The notes under the pieces: model-generated
Database searches by the model: none
Told to the model about the DNA's origin: nothing
Seen by the model: only the letters and a program-made list of their open reading frames with translations
Shown: in pieces, positions 15,345-22,851 of the stretch
How the letters are laid out: every line of letters starts with the position of its first letter
How positions within the stretch are numbered: position 1 is the first letter of the stretch
Assembly: GCA_002336975.1 (NCBI GenBank)
Contig: DDFA01000062.1
Span: forward strand, 13,164 to 41,054
Source of the DNA: Phyllobacteriaceae bacterium UBA1940
GTDB lineage: Bacteria > Pseudomonadota > Alphaproteobacteria > Rhizobiales > Rhizobiaceae
Direction: 5' to 3'
DNA length: 27,891 nucleotides
Made by a program: the position numbers and the translations under genes

Positions 15345-16448
15345 ATGAGTATCTTTTCCGGACAATCAGTTCTTGTGACCGGCTCCTGCGGGACCGTCGG
15401 CAGTGAACTGGTGCGACAGTTGCTTGCGATGCCTGACGGCCCGAAAGAGGTCATTGGCCTCGACAACAATGAAAGCGAACTGTTTTTCCAGGACCAACGG
15501 TATCTGTCGGATGGCCGCGCCCACTTCTTTCTGTGCGATCTTCGCGACCATGAGTCGCTCAACCGGCTCACGCGCGGCATTGACGTCATATTTCATGCCG
15601 CAGCGCTCAAGCACGTCATCATGTGCGAGCGATCGCCGATGGACGCCGTCAATACGAATATCCTGGGCGTCCAAAATATTGTCTCCGCGGCCGAAGCAAA
15701 CGGGGTCAAGAGAGTTATCTTCACGTCGTCAGACAAGGCGGTTAACCCGACTAATGTGATGGGCACATCGAAGCTGATGGGCGAACGCCTCATTACGGCC
15801 GCCAACTCGCGGTTACGCGATTCCCGCACCGTTTTTGCATCGACCCGCTTCGGCAATGTTCTCGGCTCGTCGGGATCGGTCCTGCCAATCTTCCGGCGCC
15901 AGATCGAAGCCGGTGGGCCGGTCACCCTCACCGACAGGAACATGACCCGCTTTGTCATGAGCGTCGAGCAATCGGTCGAACTGGTGCTTTCGACAGCTGG
16001 CCTCGCGCGCGGCGGCGAAGTTTTCATCACAAAGATGGAGATACTCCGGATCGCCGATCTGGCGGAGGCCATGGTCGAAATGCTGGCGGCTGACTATGGC
16101 CACCGGCCCGAAGACATCAAGATCGTCGAGATCGGCCCGAAGCCCGGTGAAAAACTCTATGAGGAACTGATGAGTGACGAAGAGTGCCGCCGCACTGTCG
16201 AGCTCGACCGGTTCTTCGTTGTCAAACCCGCGTTCTCGGGGGTTTTCTCCCAGATCGACTACAGTTATGGAGACATGGCTGAGAAGCCGGTCGACGCGCC
16301 ATACGTATCGTCGACACGGCCGGCGATGAACAAGGAAGAAATCAAACACTTCCTCAAGACCGTCGCCGCCTTTGATTTGGATGCAAAGCGTCCACCCTCC
16401 CCCGCGTCTCGCTACTGGCCTGGCGACAAAGAAGAGTACAAGAAATGA
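15345..16448 (+). CDS. UDP-HexNAc 4,6-dehydratase-like SDR (Polysacc_synt_2 family, soluble)
   Basis: 367 residues from the ATG at 15345; a TTG at 15333 is an alternative, and the ribosome site is unclear for both. The NAD site is GSCGTVG at residues 13-19. AALKHV near 87-92, SSDKAVNPTN and the M139/K143 pair (MGTSK) place it with FlaA1/PseB/CapD-type dehydratases, which use a Met/Lys pair where most SDRs have Tyr/Lys. RFGNVLGSSGSVLP and PKPGEKLYEELM are further family marks. It lacks the membrane domain of the 24439 gene product. The stop codon overlaps the start of the sqdB homologue (ATGA), so the two are coupled. Likely activity is removal of water across C4-C6 of a UDP-sugar; whether it acts in the same pathway as the next gene is not known. 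Confidence 0.8.
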   Translation: MSIFSGQSVLVTGSCGTVGSELVRQLLAMPDGPKEVIGLDNNESELFFQDQRYLSDGRAHFFLCDLRDHESLNRLTRGIDVIFHAAALKHVIMCERSPMDAVNTNILGVQNIVSAAEANGVKRVIFTSSDKAVNPTNVMGTSKLMGERLITAANSRLRDSRTVFASTRFGNVLGSSGSVLPIFRRQIEAGGPVTLTDRNMTRFVMSVEQSVELVLSTAGLARGGEVFITKMEILRIADLAEAMVEMLAADYGHRPEDIKIVEIGPKPGEKLYEELMSDEECRRTVELDRFFVVKPAFSGVFSQIDYSYGDMAEKPVDAPYVSSTRPAMNKEEIKHFLKTVAAFDLDAKRPPSPASRYWPGDKEEYKK

Positions 16449-17593
16449 AGATATTGGTGCTTGGTGGCGACGGCTACCTCGGCTGGCCGACGGCCATGGA
16501 TCTTGCTGACCGCGGTCATGAAGTCGCGGTCGTCGATAACTATTTGCGGCGTGACCTGGCCCGCAACGAAGACGTTTCGCCCCTTTTCACGCTCCCAAAT
16601 CTGGTTGAGCGTTGCAGGATCTGGAACGAGATTTCCCCTCAGCAGATCACGCCTTTTGTCGGCGATCTGCGCGATTGGACGTTTGTCCAGCAGGTGTTTA
16701 CGTCGTTCACGCCCGACGCGGTCATTCACTATGCTGAGCAGCCGTCCGCCCCTTATTCGATGTTGCGCCGGCAGGCAGCGTCGCTAACCTTGTCCAACAA
16801 CCTCGAGGTGACGGCCAATGTCATCTTCGCGGTGCGCGAATTTGCGCCCGACGCGCATATCGTGAAACTCGGCACGATGGGCGAGTATGGCACACCGAAC
16901 ATCGACATCGAAGAAGGCTGGTTGAACGTCGAACACAAGGGCCGTTCAGACAAGTTCCTGTTCCCCCGGCAAGCCGGGAGCCTCTACCACACCACCAAGA
17001 TCATGGACACTGACCTGCTCTGGTTCTACACGCGCATGTGGGGGCTTGCGGTGACCGATCTCATGCAGGGGCCTGTCTACGGTATCTACACTGATCAGTC
17101 GGAACGCGATGAACGTTTGCTGCCGCATTTCGCCTACGACGAGTTGTTCGGAACGGTGCTCAACCGCTTCACCGTGCAGGCCGTCGCCGGCTATCCGCTG
17201 ACAGTCTATGGCAAGGGCGGGCAAACTCGCGGCTATCTGAACATTCGAGATACGCTGCAATGCGTGCGCCTGTCGCTCGAGAACCCCTCGAAGAAGGGCG
17301 AACTGCGGATTTTCAACCAGTTCGTCGAGACATTCTCCGTCAACGACCTGGCCGAACGCGTTCAGGCTGCAGGCAAGGAAATGGGGCTTTCGGTTGAGAT
17401 CAAGTCGATTGCAAACCCGCGGATCGAGCGCGAGGAGCACTACTACAATCCTGCTCATACCGGCCTCATTGACCTTGGCCTCAAGCCCCATCCGCTGACA
17501 ACCGAAGTCCTGACCCAGATCATGGAGAAAATCACGCGCCACAAGGACGCGATTGATGTTCACAAGATTTTCCGTGGGACAAAGTGGGCCTGA
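16445..17593 (+). CDS. sqdB: UDP-sulfoquinovose synthase homologue (SqdB/SQD1/Agl3 type)
   Basis: 382 residues. This family makes UDP-sulfoquinovose from UDP-glucose and sulfite, using bound NAD. The NAD site GGDGYLG is at residues 7-13 and YAEQPSAPYSM at 96-106. KLGTMGEYGTPNIDIEEG (141-158) is essentially identical to the plant SQD1 stretch. Catalytic residues are T144, E147, Y181 and K185 (YHTTK), one position off the T145, Y182, K186 I recall for Arabidopsis SQD1. YGKGGQTRGYLNIRDT and the C-terminal EHYYNPAHTGL are also conserved. AAGAAGAG lies 8 bases before the start. SqdB usually sits with sqdD/sqdC or sqdX for the sulfolipid SQDG; none is near here. In the archaeon Sulfolobus the homologue Agl3 supplies sulfoquinovose to a protein N-glycan, which is the closer analogy to this glycan locus. 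Confidence 0.88.
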   Translation: MKILVLGGDGYLGWPTAMDLADRGHEVAVVDNYLRRDLARNEDVSPLFTLPNLVERCRIWNEISPQQITPFVGDLRDWTFVQQVFTSFTPDAVIHYAEQPSAPYSMLRRQAASLTLSNNLEVTANVIFAVREFAPDAHIVKLGTMGEYGTPNIDIEEGWLNVEHKGRSDKFLFPRQAGSLYHTTKIMDTDLLWFYTRMWGLAVTDLMQGPVYGIYTDQSERDERLLPHFAYDELFGTVLNRFTVQAVAGYPLTVYGKGGQTRGYLNIRDTLQCVRLSLENPSKKGELRIFNQFVETFSVNDLAERVQAAGKEMGLSVEIKSIANPRIEREEHYYNPAHTGLIDLGLKPHPLTTEVLTQIMEKITRHKDAIDVHKIFRGTKWA

Positions 17594-17655
17594 TCGGCCC
17601 GGCTCCCGCCTTGTCGGCCCGCTGCAATGCCGGGCAGCGTCAGCCGCCGACAGAT

Positions 17656-17699
17656 AGAGATTTTCACATCCGAGATTGAATCAGGCCCTGAAAATCTCT
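17656..17699. terminator. 11-base perfect inverted repeat between convergent operons
   Basis: AGAGATTTTCA (17656-17666) and TGAAAATCTCT (17689-17699) are perfect reverse complements with a 22-base loop, in the 208-base gap where the sqdB and fnlC transcripts converge. A second, GC-rich stem (GCCCG 17617-17621, CGGGC 17631-17635) is just upstream. Either could act as a bidirectional terminator, although a clear T-run is missing. A regulator site is less likely given the position. Confidence 0.4.
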
Positions 17700-17801
17700 T
17701 GAAACCGGGTAACCTCATAGTGGCGAAATGCATCTTCAGGTAGCTGAATTCCGCCGAAGCTTTCTTTTTTCGACCTGGCCTCTATGCGATATTGACGTGG
17801 C

Positions 17802-18956
17802 TTACGCCCTGTCAGGGGCGTTGTTAAGCTCGACCCCTTGCCAGCGGTTCGAGAGCTTTGCGGTGCCGAGGATCAGCCTGACCACGCGCTGCGACGTATT
17901 CTCGATCTGATAGTCCTGCGGAATTGGCGGAAACCTGCCAGCCCTGAAATCGCTCACCGCCAGGTTGACCGAGTCAATGATCGTCTGTTGGTCAAGCCCG
18001 GTCAGGATGATCGAACCTGTGTCCATCGCCTCGGGCCGTTCCAGCGCGTTGCGGATCGTCACCGCTGGGAACCCGAGCATCGACGATTCCTCGCTGATGG
18101 TCCCGGAGTCGGAAATTGCGCAAAGGGCTTCCATCTGCAGCTTGTTGTAGTCGTGGAAGCCGAAAGGCTTGAGGAAACGCAGATTGTCGCTCGCGGAAAT
18201 GCCGAACGCCTCCATCCGCTTGCGCGTGCGCGGGTGGGTCGAGACGACGACCGGCGCCGACAGGATCTGCGACAGCGCCTCGAGCGCGTCGATGATCGAC
18301 GTCAGCGCGGCGCGGTTGTCGACATTTTCCTCGCGATGGAAGGACGCGATCAGGAATTTTTTCGGCTCCAGTCCAAGCCGTGCGAGAATGTCGCTCTTGT
18401 CGATCCTACCGCGATAGGCATTCAGAACTTCGTGCATCGGCGACCCGGTCACATAGATGCGACGGTGCGGAAGCCCTTCCGCCAGCAGATGCCGACGGGC
18501 ATGTTCGGTGTAGCACAGGTTGAAGTCAGACACGTGGTCAACCAGTCGCCGGTTCAATTCCTCGGGCACGTTGAAGTCGAAGCAGCGATTGCCCGCCTCC
18601 ATGTGATAGACGGGAACCTTGTTCTTGCGCGCGGCAACGGCTGCGACGCATGAATTGGTGTCTCCCAGCAAAAGGACCGCGTCGGGCTTTTCCTGCCGTA
18701 TCGCCCTGTCGCTGGCGATGATGACGTTTCCGATCGTCTCCGAGGCGGTTTCGCCGGCGGCCTCGAGGAAATGATCAGGCTTTCGCAGGTCCAGATCGTT
18801 GAAGAAAATGCCATTAAGTTCGTAGTCGTAATTCTGGCCGGTATGAACGATCACCTGGTCGACGACGTCGTCCAGCGCGTGAATTACCTTGGACAGACGG
18901 ATCCATTCCGGTCGCGTCCCGGCGATGGTCATTACTTTCAGTCTGGCCTTTGGCAT
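17802..18956 (-). CDS. fnlC: UDP-GlcNAc 2-epimerase-type enzyme, last step of UDP-L-FucNAc synthesis
   Basis: 384 residues; equivalent to CapG/WbjD/FnlC, which epimerises UDP-N-acetyl-L-pneumosamine at C2 to UDP-L-FucNAc. Family marks are GTRPEWIRLSKV (about 13-24), HTGQNYDYE, LLLGDTNS, EAGNRCFDFNVPEELNRRL with DH after it, SFHREENVD, and SDSGTISEESSMLGFPAVTI with RNALERPEA. AGGA lies about 6 bases before the ATG. It is the last gene of the minus-strand run; the gap from fnlB is 12 bases. Sequence alone separates it from WecB-type UDP-GlcNAc 2-epimerases mainly by the RPEA-MDTGS stretch and the fnlAB neighbours. Confidence 0.93.
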   Translation of the reverse strand: MPKARLKVMTIAGTRPEWIRLSKVIHALDDVVDQVIVHTGQNYDYELNGIFFNDLDLRKPDHFLEAAGETASETIGNVIIASDRAIRQEKPDAVLLLGDTNSCVAAVAARKNKVPVYHMEAGNRCFDFNVPEELNRRLVDHVSDFNLCYTEHARRHLLAEGLPHRRIYVTGSPMHEVLNAYRGRIDKSDILARLGLEPKKFLIASFHREENVDNRAALTSIIDALEALSQILSAPVVVSTHPRTRKRMEAFGISASDNLRFLKPFGFHDYNKLQMEALCAISDSGTISEESSMLGFPAVTIRNALERPEAMDTGSIILTGLDQQTIIDSVNLAVSDFRAGRFPPIPQDYQIENTSQRVVRLILGTAKLSNRWQGVELNNAPDRA

Positions 18957-18968
18957 ATCCGGTCCTGC

Positions 18969-20129
18969 TCAGTTTGCCGCGCGCGGCGCCGCGGAGCGTA
19001 ACATTGACGGTTTCAGAACCGGGTCGGCATAGGTGTCCGGCGCGGATGGGTCGAAAAGATCGTGGGTCCAGAACAGGGTCAGCAATGGCTTGCTGCCGGT
19101 ATTCTCGATCGAATGCGTGTGCAGGGTCGGCATATCGACTGCAGCGGGCTCGTCACCATTGACCTTGTATTCCCAGACGCCTGCGCCAAGAACCTTGCGA
19201 ATGCGGATCACTGCCTCGCCGGACACCACCAGGAAACGCTCGACCTTCGCCAGATGGAAGTGGTCGCCTCGCGTCACCCCGGGTTCGGTCCAGGACATGA
19301 AGGTCTGGCCGCCTCCCCCGCCCTTGACGGCTTCGAACAAAACGCCGCGGGCGTCCCTGTTGAGCTTGAGCGGGCGCGGGAAACCGTCCGGATAAAGGGC
19401 GGCGCGATAGGAATTGAACAAGGTCAGGTCGAAATCGTCGCTCAGGTCGGGAAATATACCAGCCAGATACGAGCCGTGGAACATCCTGAGCCTGTCCAGC
19501 AAATCCTGCACCGCAGTCGGCCTTGCTTCAGGTTCGATCGTGCCGGATTGTCTCGCAATGGCCGCGTCGATGGCGATTTGGGCAGCGCGCCCCGCATGCA
19601 GCAGTTTGACCTGTGCGCCGGGATTGACCGTCGGTTCCTCGCCGACGATCAACTGCTGGCACAGGGTCGCCGTCACATTGTTGTAGAACGAACGCGCGCA
19701 CTCCCCGAAAATATGCGGCAAGATCAGATCGGAAAATCCGCCCTTGTTGGCCTCGAGCAAGCTGGCCGCGTTGCGCTTGGATCGACCGTAAGGCGTGTCG
19801 CCGCGCGAATGGGTCGAATTAGCATAGACGATGTGGGCGTTGGCGCCGGAAACTTCGACCGCCGCCGCAAGTTTGCGGGAAATGGCTGGATTTGCATCTT
19901 CCATTTCCTCGTCGGGGCGCCGGTTGACCCCGGCGAAATGCAGCACCGCATCACAACCGCGCAGGGCTTGCGCCAGTTGCGACACATCGTCGAATTCGCG
20001 CCGTCCTAGCAGGACCATTTCATACGGTACCGACTGGCCGCGAAAGCGCGCAGCGCAATTCGCAGCATGGAGGCGGGCGGCGGCGTGCCAGCCCAGCAGT
20101 CCATCTGCGCCCGTTACGGCAATCTTCAT
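18969..20129 (-). CDS. fnlB: UDP-L-FucNAc pathway reductase/C3-epimerase with cupin domain
   Basis: 386 residues; equivalent to CapF/WbjC/FnlB. The N-terminal SDR domain has TGADGLLG at residues 6-13, STHS near 105-108 and Y114/K118 (YGRSK). The C-terminal cupin domain has GDHFHLAKVERFLVV (H290, H292, E297) that in S. aureus CapF binds a metal, and HTHS near 340. The family enzyme acts as an epimerase through the cupin and a NADPH-dependent reductase through the SDR part. It follows fnlA and precedes fnlC in the pathway order. The GGAG ahead of the ATG is about 11 bases away, rather distant. Both domains are complete. Confidence 0.93.
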   Translation of the reverse strand: MKIAVTGADGLLGWHAAARLHAANCAARFRGQSVPYEMVLLGRREFDDVSQLAQALRGCDAVLHFAGVNRRPDEEMEDANPAISRKLAAAVEVSGANAHIVYANSTHSRGDTPYGRSKRNAASLLEANKGGFSDLILPHIFGECARSFYNNVTATLCQQLIVGEEPTVNPGAQVKLLHAGRAAQIAIDAAIARQSGTIEPEARPTAVQDLLDRLRMFHGSYLAGIFPDLSDDFDLTLFNSYRAALYPDGFPRPLKLNRDARGVLFEAVKGGGGGQTFMSWTEPGVTRGDHFHLAKVERFLVVSGEAVIRIRKVLGAGVWEYKVNGDEPAAVDMPTLHTHSIENTGSKPLLTLFWTHDLFDPSAPDTYADPVLKPSMLRSAAPRAAN

Positions 20130-20161
20130 CTGCGATCAAACTCCACTGGAAGCCCCGAAAG

Positions 20162-21193
20162 CTATGCCGCAGACGGGTTCCAGGATTGCAGTTCCGCGGC
20201 GACTTCCGGCAATGAAAGCAGCAATTCCTTCACCTCGGCAACCGTCATGCGCCTGGTGTTGTGCGAATGATAATCCGCCAGTTCGCTTGCCTGTTCGTGC
20301 CCTTCGCTGAAATAGGCTCCGTAGTTGAGATCGCGATTGTCCATCGTAATGCGATAATATTCGCCAAGGTCCTCGCTTGACGCGAGTTCCTGAGCCGTCG
20401 CCAGCGTTTCGTACAGCTTTTCACCATGACGCCAGCCAATGACATCGACAGGATGATCCTGACGGCCGAACAACTCCTTCAGCGCGGTCACCAGATCGGC
20501 AATCGTCGACGCAGGCGCCTTCTTGATGAAAAGGTCGCCCTGACGCGCATTTGAAAATGCGAAATCGACCAGGCTGACCGAGTCGCGCAGCGGCATCAGG
20601 AAGCGGGTCATCTGCGGCGCGGTCACGGTGACCGGCTTGCCGGATTTGATCTGCCGGATAAACAGCGGGATCACCGAGCCGCGAGAATACATGACGTTGC
20701 CATAGCGGACGCTGGAAATTGTCGTCTTCGCCTTGGGGCCGATCTCCCGGGCGGCGGCCTGGGCGACCTTTTCCATCATCGCCTTGGAGATTCCCATGGC
20801 GTTGATCGGGAACACGGCCTTGTCAGTCGACAGGCAGACAAGGCTGCGCACCTGCGTCGAGATCGCGGTCCTAACGACATTTTCAGAACCGAGCACATTG
20901 GTGCGCACCGCCTCGATCGGGAAAAATTCGCAGGACGGGACCTGTTTCAGCGCCGCGGCGTGAAAAACCGCATCGGCGCCGCGCATCGCGCGCTCGACGC
21001 TCTCCCGGTCCCGGATGTCGCCGACAAAAAACCGGACACGGCTGTCGCGAATGTCATTGCGCAGCGCATCCTGCTTTTCCTCGTCGCGGCTAAGCACTCT
21101 TATTTCAGCGCAATCCGATTGCAGCAGGTTCCGCAGCATTGTCTTGCCAAAAGAACCGGTTCCGCCGGTTATCAGCACAGTATCAGTCGTCAC
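20162..21193 (-). CDS. fnlA: UDP-GlcNAc 4,6-dehydratase/5-epimerase, first step of UDP-L-FucNAc synthesis
   Basis: 343 residues, equivalent to CapE/WbjB/FnlA. The start is a GTG at 21193 with AAGGA about 7 bases upstream; a TTG six codons earlier (21211) has no such site. The 343-residue length matches the family. The NAD site is GGTGSFG, AALKQVPSCE is typical, and the active site uses the Met/Lys pair MGISK (M133, K137) after STDKAV, in the way of the non-standard SDR dehydratases. DLFIKKAPASTI, then GWRHGEKLYETL and the C-terminal NTRRMTVAEVKELL are subgroup marks. It leads the fnlABC trio within the minus-strand operon. Confidence 0.93.
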   Translation of the reverse strand: MTTDTVLITGGTGSFGKTMLRNLLQSDCAEIRVLSRDEEKQDALRNDIRDSRVRFFVGDIRDRESVERAMRGADAVFHAAALKQVPSCEFFPIEAVRTNVLGSENVVRTAISTQVRSLVCLSTDKAVFPINAMGISKAMMEKVAQAAAREIGPKAKTTISSVRYGNVMYSRGSVIPLFIRQIKSGKPVTVTAPQMTRFLMPLRDSVSLVDFAFSNARQGDLFIKKAPASTIADLVTALKELFGRQDHPVDVIGWRHGEKLYETLATAQELASSEDLGEYYRITMDNRDLNYGAYFSEGHEQASELADYHSHNTRRMTVAEVKELLLSLPEVAAELQSWNPSAA

Positions 21194-21256
21194 GGATTTG
21201 TCCTTCCGCAAGCAATCGCCACTTGAGATATTTGAGTTTTGCGGGCAGCGTCCAGG

Positions 21257-22720
21257 TCAACCGGCGGTTGCGCGCCGATTTCTCACCACTGGTTCGACAA
21301 GCGCGTACACGATCGCGGACAAAAAGCCAATCAAACCGAAAATCGCCAGCACCAGCAATGCTCCTAACGGACCAATTGATCCTACAGTTTCCGGCGTCGT
21401 CAGTTCCGAATAGAGCACCCCGGCCCTGTCGAGCGAACGGTCGCGAGCGAGCACAAGCAGATCCTGATAGCTCTTGGTCAACGTAGCAAGTTCCGTCACG
21501 GCCTGTTCACGCAGCCCCGCCGGCGCCACGACGCCCTGATCTGGAGCGACCCAGGCAAGCGTCTGCCGCAAACCGGAAATCCGCTCGACCAGTTCCTGTC
21601 GGTCGTTCAGCAGCTTTTGCACGTAACCGGCAAAGGAGGCGCGCTCGGCAAGCCCGACGATCTGCCCAAGCGATGTCTCACTGATCTCGATACGATCGCC
21701 AGTCAACGGAGGGGATCCATTGGTGCCTGAACTCGTCGTGCCGTCAGGGCTTTTCTGAAGCCGCGCGATATCATCGATCGAACGATCCAGGCCGGAGACG
21801 CGGCGCTCGAAATCTGCAATCTGGAGTTCGAGATCACGCATGTATGCGCGTGACATGGCGTCGTTTCCGGTAACGCCATTCACAAACAGAAGATTGAAAT
21901 AGACGGTCCGGAACCGGCTCAACTGTTCGTTCAGATCCTCCGCGGAAATGCCGCCCGAGGTGACCAGAGAAGCCAACCGGTTGTCCGTGCCGATGATTTC
22001 CAATCCTCGCTTGATCGTGTTCAGCCGCGTACTGGCGACGAGCAGACTGGAGGTCGTATCCAGATTTTCTTCCGACAAGGTTATTCCGGCGGACGTCAAC
22101 TTGGTGTCGGTCAGGATGCGGTATTGCTTGGTGTAAATCTCTTTCCAGACCTGCGGGACCGCGACAGCGATGGCCGCGCCAACATTCTGGCCGACGCCCA
22201 GGCCTCGATAATCAACATCGATGCGCAGGCCGCGTCGCGTCGTGTTCGCTAGCTCCGCCTGATATGCCTGGTTCAAGGCGTCGATGTCGGCCTGCGTCAG
22301 ATTTCTCGCCGAAAGCCTGTCTCGATATTTCTGCGACACGCCGGCCGAAGCCGGATTGTCGTAACCGATGGCGATGTTCTCCCGAAGGTCGTTGCTCTTC
22401 AGCCTGAAGTCCTCACCCAATTTCTGTATGATGGCCGAACCAACAAGATCCTCGGGAGAGAAACGCGTCCCGTTCGGATATGACCCGTCCGAGATGCTTT
22501 GCAGTGACACGTAGTAGACAATCGAACCGCCGCCGCGCCAATACATCGTCGCAACGACCGCCGTCCCGATCATTAGAGCAAGCGCCGTCGCCGCTACTAT
22601 GACGCCACGCTTGCGCCAGAGCCTGCGAACAACCGCTCCAACGGAAATCTCCTGACCTTCAAGATCGTCAATCTGCTCGGCGCCCAACGATTCTCCGCCT
22701 CTGTCTTGTTTCGTCATCAT
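21257..22720 (-). CDS. Wzz-like polysaccharide chain-length determinant (PCP family, no kinase domain)
   Basis: 487 residues from the ATG pair at 22720/22717; a longer frame runs up to 22828 but its N-terminus is basic and unlike the family. There is one N-terminal membrane segment (about 39-61) preceded by SVGAVVRRLWRKRGVI, and one C-terminal segment (about 449-472, IGPLGALLVLAIFGLIGFLS). Between them lies a long periplasmic region with two helical, coiled-coil-rich stretches (about 235-300 and 340-430). This topology is that of polysaccharide co-polymerases. It is longer than typical Wzz (about 330-380 residues) and lacks a C-terminal tyrosine kinase domain, so any kinase would be a separate protein not seen here. 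It probably sets chain length with a Wzy-type polymerase. It is followed by fnlA after 63 bases. Confidence 0.78.
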   Translation of the reverse strand: MMTKQDRGGESLGAEQIDDLEGQEISVGAVVRRLWRKRGVIVAATALALMIGTAVVATMYWRGGGSIVYYVSLQSISDGSYPNGTRFSPEDLVGSAIIQKLGEDFRLKSNDLRENIAIGYDNPASAGVSQKYRDRLSARNLTQADIDALNQAYQAELANTTRRGLRIDVDYRGLGVGQNVGAAIAVAVPQVWKEIYTKQYRILTDTKLTSAGITLSEENLDTTSSLLVASTRLNTIKRGLEIIGTDNRLASLVTSGGISAEDLNEQLSRFRTVYFNLLFVNGVTGNDAMSRAYMRDLELQIADFERRVSGLDRSIDDIARLQKSPDGTTSSGTNGSPPLTGDRIEISETSLGQIVGLAERASFAGYVQKLLNDRQELVERISGLRQTLAWVAPDQGVVAPAGLREQAVTELATLTKSYQDLLVLARDRSLDRAGVLYSELTTPETVGSIGPLGALLVLAIFGLIGFLSAIVYALVEPVVRNRRATAG

Positions 22721-22851
22721 GCAGTTGACCCGATTCGATCTGTATTCGCCAAGCCGTTGCAACGGATTTGAGGCGGATTGACGGCTGGATCTGAAGCATT
22801 GCGTCGTAGCGCGGCCGCCATTTAGCAAACATAGATACGCCTGTCATAGCT

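Noticed and set aside
19062..20009. A 315-codon plus-strand frame over fnlB
   Set aside because: Antisense shadow of a gene with clear SDR and cupin motifs.
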